A stretch of DNA of 64,000 nucleotides from Neckera pumila (lineage: Eukaryota > Streptophyta > Bryopsida > Hypnales > Neckeraceae): the NCBI GenBank assembly GCA_963969595.1, contig OZ018411.1, positions 30,701,445-30,765,444 on the forward strand, written 5' to 3'. The translations under genes were made by a program, and so were the position numbers. Positions within the stretch are counted from its first letter, which is position 1. The number at the start of each line of letters is the position of its first letter. This document shows positions 44,895-57,700 of the stretch, in pieces. The notes under the pieces are model-generated. The model did no database searches. It was given only the letters and a program-made list of their open reading frames with translations, and was not told where the DNA came from.

Positions 44895-45919
44895 ACACCC
44901 CCATTCCTATCCATATCCTTTATACTACACATGTAAAGCAATGCTATGCCCACACATTCTCTGTGTATGAAGTCTACAATACCAAAGTACATCCCTATAC
45001 CCCCATCAAGACACTATAAAATCCAATATATTGAATTCACTTACTGAAATGATTGCTTCACCTTAGACTTTATAATTACAAAAGAAAACAAATTTAGGAT
45101 GGACAATAAAACCACCAATTGTCATTATTGATGGTACTAAAGAAACAATCCAAATGCCATCTATCACAAAATTGCATGAAGAGTTCAAACTTCCAAGATC
45201 AACCATCCAAAATACCCAACCTACATTCTCCTTCACAAGAGAAAACTTGAATACAAAAAAAATCCTTTCTACAAATTCTCCTCTAACATCAACATTTCCA
45301 TCTATGCTCTCCTTGTAATAGATCCTTCATTTGAAAATAGTTAGTGCTTACTAGCCTTGGTGTAGTACAAAGTCTCCCTTCTAACAAGGATATGTAGTCT
45401 GCTAAAGTCACTCATTACTTCTCTCGTGAAGTGTTGTGGGACCTTGGACGAACAGTCTCTTAATTTATGCCCCCCCAATAGTGGTTGGAGTTACTATTCT
45501 CTCTTTTAAGGTGAATTGAGCTATGGTGAAAACACCCAAAACCATCCATGTACATCCATTTTTAACAAATAGACTTCTATTGAAAATCTCCCCCAAAACG
45601 CAATTAAATTGTTCTCATACCTAATTGACTATTGATTATCTAGACTTTGGTGTTATGACTAGGCTAGGTGACGATTTCAGTGGCCTAGGGAACTTCCACT
45701 TTGAAAATCCATAGTAATTACATGTCTTATCTAAAAACTCTAATTTCTTTTTGGAATAAAATCATAATTTTCCATTGCTAATCCTACAGAAAAAAAACCT
45801 CCTTGAAAAAAGTGCCTCCACCTATGCTGATTTGTTTATTTGAACGGTCTTGGGTGTTGTCACCTTTTAGACAACTTCCATCCATGATCATTTGACCCCA
45901 AATGAAAGAGGGGGTCCAG
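44895..45919. other. Intergenic DNA, nothing identified
   Basis: AT-rich with short frames only. No family resemblance was found. Confidence 0.45.
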
Positions 45920-46330
45920 AAGTTTCTTTTCACTGCGTTGGTCTTGGTTTCTCCGCAGGGATGCAGTAAGTCAGCCTACCGTACGTTACGTTAACTTGGT
46001 GGCGGAATCGCTGCTGCAGCACCGGAAGTAACTTACTAGTAGTGTACTTACTGTTGTCAGGCAAACCACATAACATTGTTAACCGGGCGAGGTTTCTCCC
46101 CCAGGTGGAGGTATAATTCCCCCCTATATGCCTTGGGGGAGGATTCAGTTATAATCTTTTGAACTGTATTGGAGGGTTCAGAGTGTTGTATCAGACACAA
46201 GAACACCATTCGCTGGGGGGCTCCTCTTTTTGCGTGGAGCAAAAGGGAACCCTCTAGGGAAGGTGAATAATGTTATGCAATGTCCCTTGTCGATTCCAAG
46301 GAATTACCGCCTGGAGGACTTGATCCATTG
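45920..46330 (+). mobile_element. Possible Copia LTR remnant with primer-site-like motif
   Basis: GC-richer island. GGTTTCTCCCCCAGGTGGAG resembles the TTTCTCC...GGGTTTTCC stretch near the 3' end of plant Copia LTRs. TTGTATCAGACAC about 100 nt on resembles the initiator-Met tRNA primer site (TGGTATCAGAGC). No retroelement genes follow. Confidence 0.3.
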
Positions 46331-48250
46331 TGAAATGGTCAAACTTCCTCTTTGAGCTAAATTTAGCCTTTTAAATTGTGTTCAAACAAAAATCTTAAAT
46401 TTCTATTACTTGGAACTCTAAATTATATATGACTGTGAGAAATTTCACTTCGTTTGTGAAAAATTGTAATTGTCATCATTTTTGTTGCAAAAATTGAACA
46501 TAAATAAGTAAAAGTAACAAAAAAGTCCAAATGATTTGAAATTTTGTCAAGAGATACAAGTAGCAATGAGGATTAGTGTGAAAAAAAATTTCAATTGGTT
46601 ATTTGATTTTTTACACCCAAAGCAGCCACAACAAAGACCTTAAAGTCAAATTTGACTATCAAACCAAATTTATGCTTTTATTTAAAAGATGTATAAATTT
46701 TAATGTTTTTTTGCCAACGGAAAAATGCATTTTCTATTTTTTTTTTTCAATATTTTGTTATGGAAAATCAAATCATTGTAATTTTCTAAAACTAAAGGTG
46801 GAAATTAAGTTATACCAATTATTATATAAATTAGAATAATTTGTAGTTTTAACCATAAAGGTTGAAGGATAGAATGACAAACATAGTTTTATAATTAAAA
46901 TAGAAAATAAATTAAATAGAAAAAAATATGAATGAGAAACATACCACACTGTGTTATTTGGATTCTAACACATGGAGCTCTCAATTGCAATAACTCTTTT
47001 AATTTTTGACAATTCTCAAAATTTTGAAATGGAGTAGAAAACAAAACTTGTGAAGTTTCATTTTTTTGGTTCAAATCAAATTCTAGAAGTAGTTATTTTA
47101 AAAGTTACAATGGAGGTTGACCAAGACGAATCCACTTTTTGGATGTGTGGACCTTTAGGGATTAAGGCTTCTTCTAGGGACTCCCATCCGTTGGTCCATC
47201 GGTCCATTTGGTGCTTAATATACTTCTTTCTTCAAGCACGGGAAAAAAAATCTCGCCCTCCACTGGACAGTTGTTTGTAAGTTTATAAACAAGCAGTGAC
47301 TGCTTGTTTTGAGGGGATAAGGTAAACCAGCCCATTGTGGTCAAACTTTGGATTCTACCCTCATGCCATTGCTGAAATATTTTAAAGTTTTTTCTACACA
47401 AAGATAAGTGTGAGAGACAATGAGGACATTTGAAATTATTTTTTTTGGACCAAGTATGAATTAGTTTCTGAATTTTTGAAGTAATCAGCCCATAAGGGTC
47501 TGTAGGCCACCTCATGACCAACAAAATCTGAATCTAATATGGTCATCTTCCTACCCAATGCACTCACAACATTTTCAAACATTTTCAAACATAAATAATT
47601 AGCTCTTACAAAGAGTTTTACATTGAAAAGTTGGAAGTACCTATTGAGGTCACTAATTACTCCATAAATACCATGTAAAGCATTGATTGTGATTTGAAAA
47701 ACCACAATGGGGTCTTTTACCTTAGATGGTTACTCCATGTGCCCATCAAGAGCCATTACTAATTAACAAAAGCCAAAGGGGGCCATGTGTCACTAAAGTA
47801 CTAGTGGTTGATTTTCTTATAAAGTCTCTAGATTTTTGAAAGAAAGTGTGTAAGAAAAAAATTAATAAGAAAATTACAAGTGTTTTGAAACTGTTTGAAT
47901 TCAATGCTATGTAACCCTACACAAACCACAAAAATCCTAATCATAAAATTATTGTCAAATGCAGGTTTAAATACAAATAGGTGATACACAAACAAACCTG
48001 CCATTCATTGTACAGATTGAAAAAAAATGGACAACAACCGTTCCAATTAGCAAACAACAACTACACAAATCAACTACGATGGAAACAAATTTTCATATCA
48101 CCACATAGTGACCGCATACTATGCAGTGAAGGGCTGCACGGATTTTTTAACCAGATTTCAACTTCATCACTTTTAAATTGCAATAAAATTTGTAGGAAGA
48201 AATCATTTTGCATTCTATTTTTTGAAGGCGAATCTTAAAATGGCATTCAA
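46331..48250. other. AT-rich intergenic DNA with one possible MITE end
   Basis: GGACCTTTAGGGATTAAGG at 47148-47166 looks like a family A right end, but no matching body was found upstream. The 116- and 89-codon minus-strand frames at 47174-47705 have no recognisable domain. Confidence 0.4.
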
Positions 48251-48252
48251 TA

Positions 48253-48400
48253 CATTAGAAGAGAAATGAGGCTTCAAAAGGGCTGCAAGTTATTTACAAG
48301 TTCTCAAACTTGGGAGCTTCATTGAACTAAAAGAAAAGGCCACACATAGGCAGTTGAGGTGGTGAAGAAACTGCCATGTCACTCAAAGACAAAAGGATTC
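48253..48400 (-). mobile_element. CATTAG-family MITE fragment
   Basis: CATTAGAAGAGAAATGAGGC at the left, then AAGGGCTGCAAGTTATTTAC, and CTGCCATGTCACTC at 48371. The other end is lost at an A-rich tract. Confidence 0.5.
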
Positions 48401-48430
48401 AAAAAAAAAAATTAAAAAAGATGTAATGCA

Positions 48431-48540
48431 CCAGCTAGGCTTGGCCGCCTGCCTATACAGGCAGGCCGCTTGGCTCCAACCGGCCTTGGCTGTTGGCCGT
48501 CTAGCAAGTTGCTGACTGCCTACCGCCAAGCCGAGGCCAA
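48431..48540. repeat. GC-rich hairpin cluster
   Basis: Contains the perfect hairpin GCCTGCCT-ATAC-AGGCAGGC (about 48450-48469). Around it lie several repeats of GGCCGCCTG and TTGGCCG (CTTGGCCGCC, CCTTGGCTGTTGGCCG, CCGCCAAGCCGAGGCC) that can pair with each other. It is followed by a (TTTTTA)n tract at 48541-48615. Strikingly GC-rich for its surroundings. Confidence 0.7.
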
Positions 48541-48584
48541 TTTTTTTATTTTTATTTTTTATTTTTTTTTTTATTTTTTATTTT

Positions 48585-48615
<31 letters not shown>

Positions 48616-49117
48616 CTGTTTCCAATAATGGGGAACAATCTTGAAGCAGTCCCTTCGGGGGTTGAAATTTTTCCTAATGATCACACCAAATTTCAAAACA
48701 TGCAAGTTAGTCTCTATATTTGTTTGAAGAAGGATTTCAATTTTGTTTTTGCAATGATTGACAAATTTACTCTACACAACACAAATACAAAAATAAATTC
48801 TTCAAGGAAGATTCACCACATTTTTCAAGTAATTCTAGTGTCAAGACCTTCAGCATCTTCTCCTTCACCATGAAAAAAAACAAAACTGGCAATGTAGGAT
48901 CTCGTGCTCTCTTGTATGCCAATTCTTTCTGAAAAAATCAGGAAGATACAAATTCATTGTGTCACAAACAAAATTTTGTTTTCCACGATGTCTACAAGGA
49001 AGATGAAGTGAATCATTGCCCCAACGAACCATTCAAAATCCTACAACAAACTTTGCATAGGAAACTCTTGCACAGCAAAAGCATGTACATTTGCTCATTT
49101 TGCACTCCGGTGCCAAA

Positions 49118-49397
49118 CATTAAGAGAGACTGGAGGGCATTGGAGGGCTATTTTAGGCTCGTTCTCAAATCTGGCCCAATTCTGTGAACAAGTGGTCAGA
49201 ATAATTTTTTTTCAAATCCTCCCCACACACAAATACCATTTTAAGCAAAAAAAATAAAAGTTTTTTTTTTTTTTTTTTTTTTCAAAACTGATGTGGCACC
49301 ATTTTGACCACATCAGCCAGTAGTTATCCTATGTTCCCGCAGTCTGGGAACGCAATATAACTTGCAGCCTTCCAAAGGCCTCAAATATCATCTAATG
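49118..49397 (+). mobile_element. CATTAG-family MITE copy
   Basis: Left end CATTAAGAGAGACTGGAGGG; right end GGCCTCAAATATCATCTAATG. Interior CTGATGTGGCACCATTTTGA and CGCAGTCTGGGAACGC. Contains a run of about 22 T. Confidence 0.8.
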
Positions 49398-49599
49398 ATT
49401 TGAATCCGCATTGTGACTTACAAAGCAAAGGAAATGTGTAGAATACAAGCGCAATGACTTGCCCAAAACTCACAAGGGAACTCATCATTGTTTTGCTACT
49501 GTGCATTCTCATTGCCAAACAATTGGTCAATTAGAGTGCTACTGAGTACTGACACGAAGAAGCTCCATCCAAACCAAACCAAACCAACCTGAGTCTTGG

Positions 49600-49735
49600 A
49601 GATGGCGAGAGATGCAAGCCCTAAAACCCTAAACCCTAGCAAAACCCTAGTCCACCGTTTCACCCATTGGTTTCATCTCCAGTTTATCATTGTATCAGCG
49701 TGTGCCAGCGTTTGATTTTTTCACTTCAGGCCCCA
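49600..49735 (+). pseudogene. Gene-start-like fragment with telo-box repeats
   Basis: ATGGCGAGAGATGCAAGC at about 49603 opens a 40-codon frame over telomere-like repeats (CCTAAAACCCTAAACCCTAG, then AAAACCCTAG) and closes at TGA near 49707. Telo-box AAACCCTA motifs are common near plant gene starts. Further GC-richer text to 50460 holds a 102-codon frame (50158-50466, with MAAASFMGGAGLRGNERFRP). I do not recognise either. Could be a captured or decayed gene start. Confidence 0.35.
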
Positions 49736-50469
49736 GATTTTGGAGGGGGGGGGACAACCACGGAGCATCTGCTGATCAGTCTTATTTGGCAAAAGGGCCA
49801 GTGGCACCAATGTGGAGTTTCAGAAGGAAAAATATTCCATAGAAAAAATGGATTAACTTAGTCTCATTGGAATACAAAAATAATGTATTGTTTGGGGTAG
49901 TGTATAGTACAGTACAAACTTGTCTTTCTGGGGTTTTCAAATTGTCTCTGGTGATCAGAATTCAGTTGTGGGCAGGCAGTGTCGGATTGAGGGCCTCTTT
50001 GGAGGGGATAACTTAGTTTACCCTTGAACGCCGGGCTGGAGTGGAAATCATCCCTTTGGGCACTGTATGACATCTTCTACTTTGAAAAACCAAAAGTGCT
50101 CATTGGAGGTCAAACTACACTGTTCATGATCTCCCCTTTCCACACAAAATTTCAAGGATGAAGAGTTGTTGTCCTGTCCTACACAAAAAAGATTCTCTCT
50201 CATTCATCCACCAGAAAATGGCCGCGGCGTCATTTATGGGTGGGGCTGGTCTCCGTGGAAACGAGAGATTTCGTCCCAATGTGCATCATGAGCAAAAAAA
50301 CAAACTAGAATCACGCATTGCAGGTCAACCTATTGGAAAAGACCATCTCCTTACCACACAAATCCCAAGGATGAAAGATTGTCAGTCTCTTCCAAATAGA
50401 AAGATCGGCTTTGTCATTCATCGAACACTAAAAGTCCTCCCCGTCCTTTATAGGTTAAAGCATTAAAAG

Positions 50470-52399
50470 CAACCTAAGGACAACCGCTCCTCCATCCCTC
50501 TATTAGTCCTATTTTAAGCAGTGTTCACGGAAGTGGCTAAATTTTGCTTCATTGCTACTTAAAGTTTTCAAGAGCTAACAGTGTATTGGAAAAAATCCTT
50601 GAAAAATTAGATTTTAGTCAAGATTGCAACAAACAATAGAATTTGGTAGCCAGTGTGCAACTTCTTCTACATTGAAATTAGCATCTATATTGTTAGTTTT
50701 GTATTATCGCACTCCCAATAATCCTTTAAAACTTGCAAAATTCTTTCTTTTCTACTTTTTTTAATATGACTTACTCTCAAGGTAGCTAAAATTGATACCC
50801 GTTTGTCTTGGAAGTAACATATTGCACTAAATCCTGATAACTTAGGTAGCATGTTGCACTAAATTCCATAAAGCAGTTCTGGGATCACTGATTTTAAGTA
50901 TTTTTTTGGGGCGGTAGCATTGCACCACCATACTCATTAATCCTTTAGAGCATCTCCTGCCCACCATTAAAATGGCCCCATCAATGGATTTGGAAGATGG
51001 CTGTAACAACTTGGTGAAATTCAATCATGAACGACATTGTAGTTGCACATGTAGATGAGCAGGGATTGTAGATTTGTCTTTTTACCCAGCAGAATCTCAA
51101 TCTGTATAGAAGACCTTCACAACCCTTTCTGTTTATTGGATTATGTATTTTAACCAATCAAGGGTCAATGTAGTGATGACAAAGATAGGATGGAAGCCAT
51201 AAATTCTCTATATGGTTGCCCCATTGCCTTCAAATTCTCCTTGTAGTGTTTCATTAGCCACAACAATAAGCTTGATGACGCATAATGGAAAGACAATAAC
51301 TACATCAAAGATGAGGAGATTCAATTGTGTTGTTATGTTTTGTATATTTTGCTAAAGTATCTTAGAAACTTATGCAAGTCAAGAACCAAGTTGTTGTAAT
51401 TGATTTTGTGTTGGAAGTCAAAACAATCCAAAAATTGTGAAAAATAAAAAAGTGTCCTATACTCACACAAACTTCACCTTGGTATCTTGTATAGTATAGA
51501 AAACATGTACAAACTCTAAGGAAATTTAAATTCCACACTAGAGAATTGTAGAAATTTAGTACATTGAGACTAATGTAACTAACGACCTACAAGGGCATTA
51601 ATCACAACATACTAATTCTTCCACAACATTTACCTCTTGATTCACAAAGTCGTCCAAGACATTTCCAAAACTAAGTTGCAATAAATCCTAAAGAGACATC
51701 TTAATATAGGAGAGTGGATACACCGCAACGCCAATTTTTATTTATTTTGGGTTGGGAGTTCAAACAACCCAAAAATTGTGAAAAGATCTAAAAATATCCC
51801 ATGCTCACACAAGCTAGCATCTACTTAGGTGCTAAGTTCCCTACCCAACTAACAAAAGGTTGTCTTGTCAAAGCTTGAAGACCCTTCTAAAGGATTGTTT
51901 TTTCTCTAATGCACGGTGGTTCCATGAAAACCTCAACAATGCCATCACCTATTAGCTATCATTGTGGCAAGTCTTTACCAACCTTCTTGCTAAAACCAAA
52001 GAAGATTTTTTGGCCCCTTTCTACCACTTTCACTATGCCACTCTCCCTTTGGAAACCCATTTAGCGCATTGCACCCCAAAAGGTTGTAGGAAATTCTTTT
52101 AATGCATACCACACTAATTTACACACAATTTATCAAAGGCGTGCTATTTTTATTGGAATTTAGTCAAGATAGTATTCGATATTATTATATTGTATTAAAT
52201 TTTACAATTCTAAAATTTGTTCTTTTACAAGTTAGAGTTTTAGCATTTGACCTTGATGGTGCATTAGTTGGCCACTATATATTAGTTAATTATGCTCCGA
52301 AACATGATTAGATAAATTGTAAGGGATTTAAAGGGTGGTTGTGAATTTCAAGTGGGAATTTGATTATATCGATGAATTTTTTGACTTCACTTATAACTT
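50470..52399. other. AT-rich intergenic DNA, nothing identified
   Basis: Short frames only. TTGGGTTGGGAGTTCAAACA with AACCCAAAAATTGTGAAAA near 51750 recurs loosely at 51405-51445 (TTGGAAGTCAAAACAATCCA, AAAATTGTGAAAA), suggesting an old direct duplication of about 350 bp spacing. No gene. Confidence 0.4.
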
Positions 52400-53914
52400 T
52401 TAATACCTAAATGCAAAAAGCCTTTTTGATTGAGCTTTTAATCCTGCAAGGGACAAATGCGTTTTCGAGCAGGTACCTATGGGCTGAATTTTTTTGTGAA
52501 TTTTTTGAAATTTTTTGAGAAGGTAGAAAATCTGATTAGCTTTGTGGGAATATAAATTTTTTCACAACCGGTGCCCGGGAACAAAAGTTATGACCAAATA
52601 AGCTCAAAATAGGGGACGGCGGGCAGCCCGGGCAGCAAAAAAAAAGTGGACAAAAATTTGAATTTATTTTCTTAATATTTTTTTCTCATAGATTATTTTT
52701 TTGCCTATTTGGAAAGCTTTGATTCATTTCATTTGGATTTGTTATGAGAAAGTTATGGACATTCTTGTTTTTTGGACAATTAGAGCATCTTCTTGAAAAA
52801 AATAACTTCTAGGATGCATTTCTGAATGCAATTTTTCAAATTTTTCATTTTTTGTTCCATAGTTTATATTACTTGTTAGAACAATCTCACCATTGGGATT
52901 AGTGCATTTTAATTCCATTCAAAATATATGAATATTTTAAATTTTCCTTCTATCTTGTATCTACTTCTATTTAACAATTTTTTGAAGAATGCTAATTAAG
53001 TTTTTTTGAACTTTTTTTTTCCCTAGACTCTCAACTCAATTCCCCACTACAAACATTTAAAGCTCAAAACTCTGTAGTGCAAAAGTTTTAAGTTAAAAAT
53101 GTTCAAAGTCAAAAAATCTAGTCCCGCAATGTGTTGGAAAACTTGTTTTTTTCACTTTAAATGCAGATATCTTGCAATCTCTGCGGTCAAAAATTCTGAA
53201 ATTTTTTCCACATATTCTTATACTAGTTAGGTGTAAGATCCTATGGTTAGTTGTGGAAAAAAAAAACATTTTTCAAATTTTTTAACTTTTTAGTATAGAA
53301 ATGGCAGTTTTGAGTGTTTTTTAGCAGGAAAAGGGCCTCGGTCCTTTAGGGGTTAAGTTTTATAAATTTTTTTTTAACAATAACCATAAAAATTCAAACT
53401 GAAAGTGTTATAGATCACATTGGAAAAGAAAACACAACAATACCACTTCTAGAATGAAATATTACCATATTTCAAGAAGAAGGTGTTTAAACTTTAACAG
53501 AGATTTGGAGTCTTTCAATTCTCTTCTTACATATCAAATCTAAAATTGAGATCATAAAAAATTAAGAGACCAAAAGACATAATATCTATAACCATCATTG
53601 GTTTAAGTCTTTTCAAAATTTACTCTACAATTCTCTTAAATGAATTTCCAATGTGATCCCCTCTAAGATCTACTATATTTGAGACTCATTTAAATGGAAC
53701 CTCTAACACTAAAATTTGTAAAGGACACCTTTACACAAAATCTTCAATAGAAAAAACATAAACAATTTTTTTTCAAAATTAGATTTTTGATGCTTAAAAT
53801 AAAATTTAAAGGATATCCATCTTTGAAACACTAAAATATCATTTTGGTAAGATATCATTTAGCTTCAAAATTTTGTTGACATCCAAATATGATGCCTTGG
53901 ACATTTAGGGATCT
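52400..53914 (+). mobile_element. Family B element split by a family A copy
   Basis: Pieces 52400-52437 (TTAATACCTAAATGCAAAAA, GCCTTTTTGATTGAGC) and 53357-53914 (AACAATAACCATAAAAATTC, GTTATAGATCACATTGG, to GCCTTGGACATTTAGGGATC). Together they match the family B copy at 59697-61291 in order and orientation. The family A copy sits at a TTAA. Confidence 0.8.
52438..53356 (+). mobile_element. Family A MITE, nested in family B
   Basis: Left end TTAATCCTGCAAGGGACAAAT, where a small deletion removed half of the terminal hairpin. Core GGTGCCCGGGAACAAAAGTT. Right end GTCCTTTAGGGGTTAA. Its TTTTCACTTTAAATGCAGA stretch near 53147 is the uninterrupted site matched in the 30573 insertion. Confidence 0.9.
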
Positions 53915-54165
53915 TATTGATGATAACTAATGGACAAAGAAAAAAAAAATCAAGACAACACCTCATCAAGATACATGCACCTTGTAATTCATATTCCTTT
54001 ATTGAATTTTTTTTATTTGGATTGATCACTTGCAAATCACATAGCAAGAACATACTAAAGTTGACAAAAGGTATAGTTGATAATCCTAATGACCAATCAT
54101 GTGCTTCCTAATTGCTTCCTAATTTGCATATTATTCCCACATTTCAACTTTCCTCACAATACATG

Positions 54166-54345
54166 TTAACCTCTAAAGGACAATAAGGACAATAAGCTCC
54201 CATGGAGCTTTTTGAACGCTCCGGTAGGTTCATATGACGTCATTTTTATTGGATGAAGGTGAATTTTATAATAAAGATGCGATCATATAATAGCTTTGTG
54301 AAAATATAAAATTTTCACAATTTAGACTACGTTACACACATGAAA
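54166..54345 (+). mobile_element. Family A left-end fragment
   Basis: TTAACCTCTAAAGGACAATA at the left, then CCGGTAGGTTCATATGACG and AATAGCTTTGTGAAAATATA. The rest of the element is absent. A GGACAATAA duplication lies next to the end. Confidence 0.55.
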
Positions 54346-54799
54346 GACATTCAAAGTATGGTGTAGTGAAAAATTTGATATCCCAAAAATTTGATGGTCA
54401 AATGAAAGTGGTTAGAGTGTAGTGCACCAGAAAGCTAGAGACTTTGTTCCAAAAATATTTAAAAAAACATACAGATTTTTGACATTTCGTTGGTTTGTCT
54501 CAAAAATGCAAAAGCCCCAAATGGGTTTTCAATCCACTAGGGTTAACCCACTAAAGTTGCAGAGGACTCAAAGTGTCCAATGACTTTCATGTTTCCTGTA
54601 TAAACAGCGAATGCAGTTGTTTATGCTGTTCATCCTGTGAGAGGGAAATTTTTGACCCTAAGACCCTGATGACCAGGGTGATGGGCTTGCCGGTTCAGGA
54701 TTACCAACAGGATCTTGAACAGGCCTCAAGAGGAGCGATTCTCCTTCAAAAATTGCACAAATGTACAACGAATCTGAAATCCAAGCTGGCTTTCCGACC

Positions 54800-57700
54800 T
54801 TACACAGATCCAGAAACTTTCCACCTAAACTCACACATTAGTGACAAATGGTCAGACGGATAGAAAGCAGATGGTAGTCCATACGCACCAATGGTAGTTT
54901 GACTTGGAAGTGTCCACCGCTTACTTGGCACCAACTTGTTTCGAATGTTGTACCAAATGTAATCAATCGTTCGGCGTTTCTCGGCTTCATTGAACCTAAA
55001 AAATGGAAAAAACGGTAGCTTCACTGAGAGACATGTAGCAGGGATATCCAGTTGAGGAAAAAAATCGTGTACAAATCATTTCTGAACCACTTACATGCAG
55101 TCAACAGGGTAATGGACAATTTGATGGTGTGAAGATTGAAGCTTTCTGAAGTCTCACACGCAAAGACCTGTTCAGAATCGCAACGATGCAGATCATCACA
55201 CAAGGGCTTGAAGAGAGCACACGAACGTACCTAAATTTCCAGGTTGTAAACAAAGGCTCCGCCTGTGCACCGCCATTGCTGACGGCATTGCAACACTCGA
55301 TCACTCCAAGCTCATCCGCAGGGTGAGGAGCCTCACAAGGGCATGTCAGACCGTACACACTCACCAAACTTTCACGAACAATGCTGTAAGTCTTTGAAAG
55401 AGGATCCGCGTTCAGATCTCCACAAAATATTGTTGCCATGGATGATCCTTTTGTCACGTCAGCTATCCGCTGTTTCATCAGCACAGGGAGTTGGTGAGTC
55501 TCACCGCTGATAATTCCCTGAGCCTGTTAACTTTGATAGTGCTCATCCAACACTACAAGGGACAGATATTGTGGTAAAATAAAACCCCTTTCTTCTCAGG
55601 AGTCAACCGCTCTCAAAGAACAATGTAAAACACATTTATTCGTGATAAACAAGGAAAAGCTGGTTACAATTCGAACAACTTACAATCTCTGCTTTCAAGT
55701 ATTAACAGTAAGTAAAAAAGGGTAAACACCTGAATAAGTTGCCGTATTTCTGTAACCCGCAAGTTCTCATTGACATCTCCGTCTTTGGCCTGATTCGAAA
55801 TCAAAGATGAATACCAGAAAAGAATCACTTCCAAACAAAAGTACTCGAAATTGATAACATGGACAGAAACACCAGTGAAGTACGGCATGAAAGCAAATTC
55901 CGCAAATTACGGTGCTCTGAATCTGAAGACCTTCCAAATGGATTGTCCATACCTTAAGATGTGTGTTGACGACTACAAAGTCTTCATTCGCAAGCAAATC
56001 GTTAAATCGACAAATTTGTCCTCCCTGTCTTCAAATCAAATGCAGTGTATTCAGAACAAATCAGTGATGATTTGTAGAGTTGCATACTAGGTCTTATATT
56101 GTCAAGGTCTTGAGCAGAAGTAAGAATCAACATTTCGCTCATCAAATCAGGACTAGAAAGCTCCACCAGAGCCGAGTCGGAAAAACCGGTTGACCAATTC
56201 TTATAAAATTGAGATGAATCGTTTCGATACAACCTAGATGACGTCCAGACTAGATCGAATATGTGGATTTTTCACTTCTACTCGTGTGGTGTTTTCTAGT
56301 TCTACTATTAGCTTTACTTGCTACTACCTGATTCAGCTTGGCTCCAGTAAAGTCCTCGTACCGGATTGTATTACTCTCTGATGTCCCACAATATCCACCA
56401 AAATCATGATATCGCGACAAATCAGATTCTCGTTTTCTCAGCATCCATCTCGGAGAACGCCTCTTTAGCAACAATAGAAATACATGGATACTATAGTATG
56501 GTCTACAGACAGCATATGCTAATAATAAAGCTCCTCAAGATCGTGCTAATTGTTTCACCCCATACTTCATTAATTTGCAGCGAAAAAACACCAAAAAATT
56601 CAAAGACGCAGAAACATGGCAATTCTAATTTCTCATGATGTGACCAGCCAACCAGCCGGCCTCTGCAGCTTTATACCTCGAGTATGCATAAGATACTGCC
56701 GAAAGAACACCCTGCCAACGATCTGAAAGCATACCTAGAAGCTGCAGTCGAGATGTTTTGTAGAATATTGCACAACCATCCATGGGATACTCCGATTTCT
56801 ACACAACGATGGTCAAACACAGTGATATTGTAAGTATTTAGGAATAAACTAAACCGATACGATCTGCGTACCCAAGGGAAAGTCCAAGCAGGACAGCGTT
56901 AACTTCGTTAGTTACTTACTTTTCCATAATCCCTCTGATGCATCATACACATCATGCAAGGAGTAAGAGGCTCCCTAAGCCATCCCTACATATTCGAACT
57001 GAGAATATCTCCTTAGAAGCATATTCAAAGCAAAGAAGAAACTGGTACAAAAGAATAACTCCACACGGAGTTTCCGCCATTCTTAAAACCAACGAAATGT
57101 CTCGCCCATGATGTCAACTGGCGATCTAGGAACATGACCAGAAAGTATCTAAGATTGTCTTCTCCATCCCTCTCCGCATGTACTATTTAACCCTCAAATA
57201 GTACCGGAGCCTTCAGGGCTCGCATCCGTCGTTAACCCTTAACCCCTAAAGGACCGAGGTGATTTTCCTACCAAAAACCATTCAAAACTGTCATTTCTAT
57301 TGCAAAGAGAAAAGAGTTTAAAAAATTGTTTTTTTTTGCATATCCAACCGTAAGATCTTATACTTGACTAGTATATGAATATGTGGAAGAAATTTCAGAA
57401 ACTTTGACCACGTAGATTGCAAGATATATGCATTTAAAGTGAAGAAAACAAGTTTTTTCCCACCTTGCTTCACTAGGTTTTTTGGCTTTGAATCTTTTTA
57501 GTTCAAATTTTTTGCACTACTGATTTAGATTTTCTACTTACCTATGTTAAGTAGTTGAGTTGAGAATCTACCAAAAAAATTTAGGAAAAAAAGCACTTAA
57601 TTTTCACTCATTAAAAAATTGTTAAGTAGAAGTGGGTACAAGATTGAAGAAAAATCTAAATTGTTAATAGCTTTTAGATGGAATTGAATCACAATAATCC

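Noticed and set aside
47148..47166. Complete family A element ending here
   Set aside because: Only the terminal CCTTTAGGGATTAA is matched; no family A body lies upstream.
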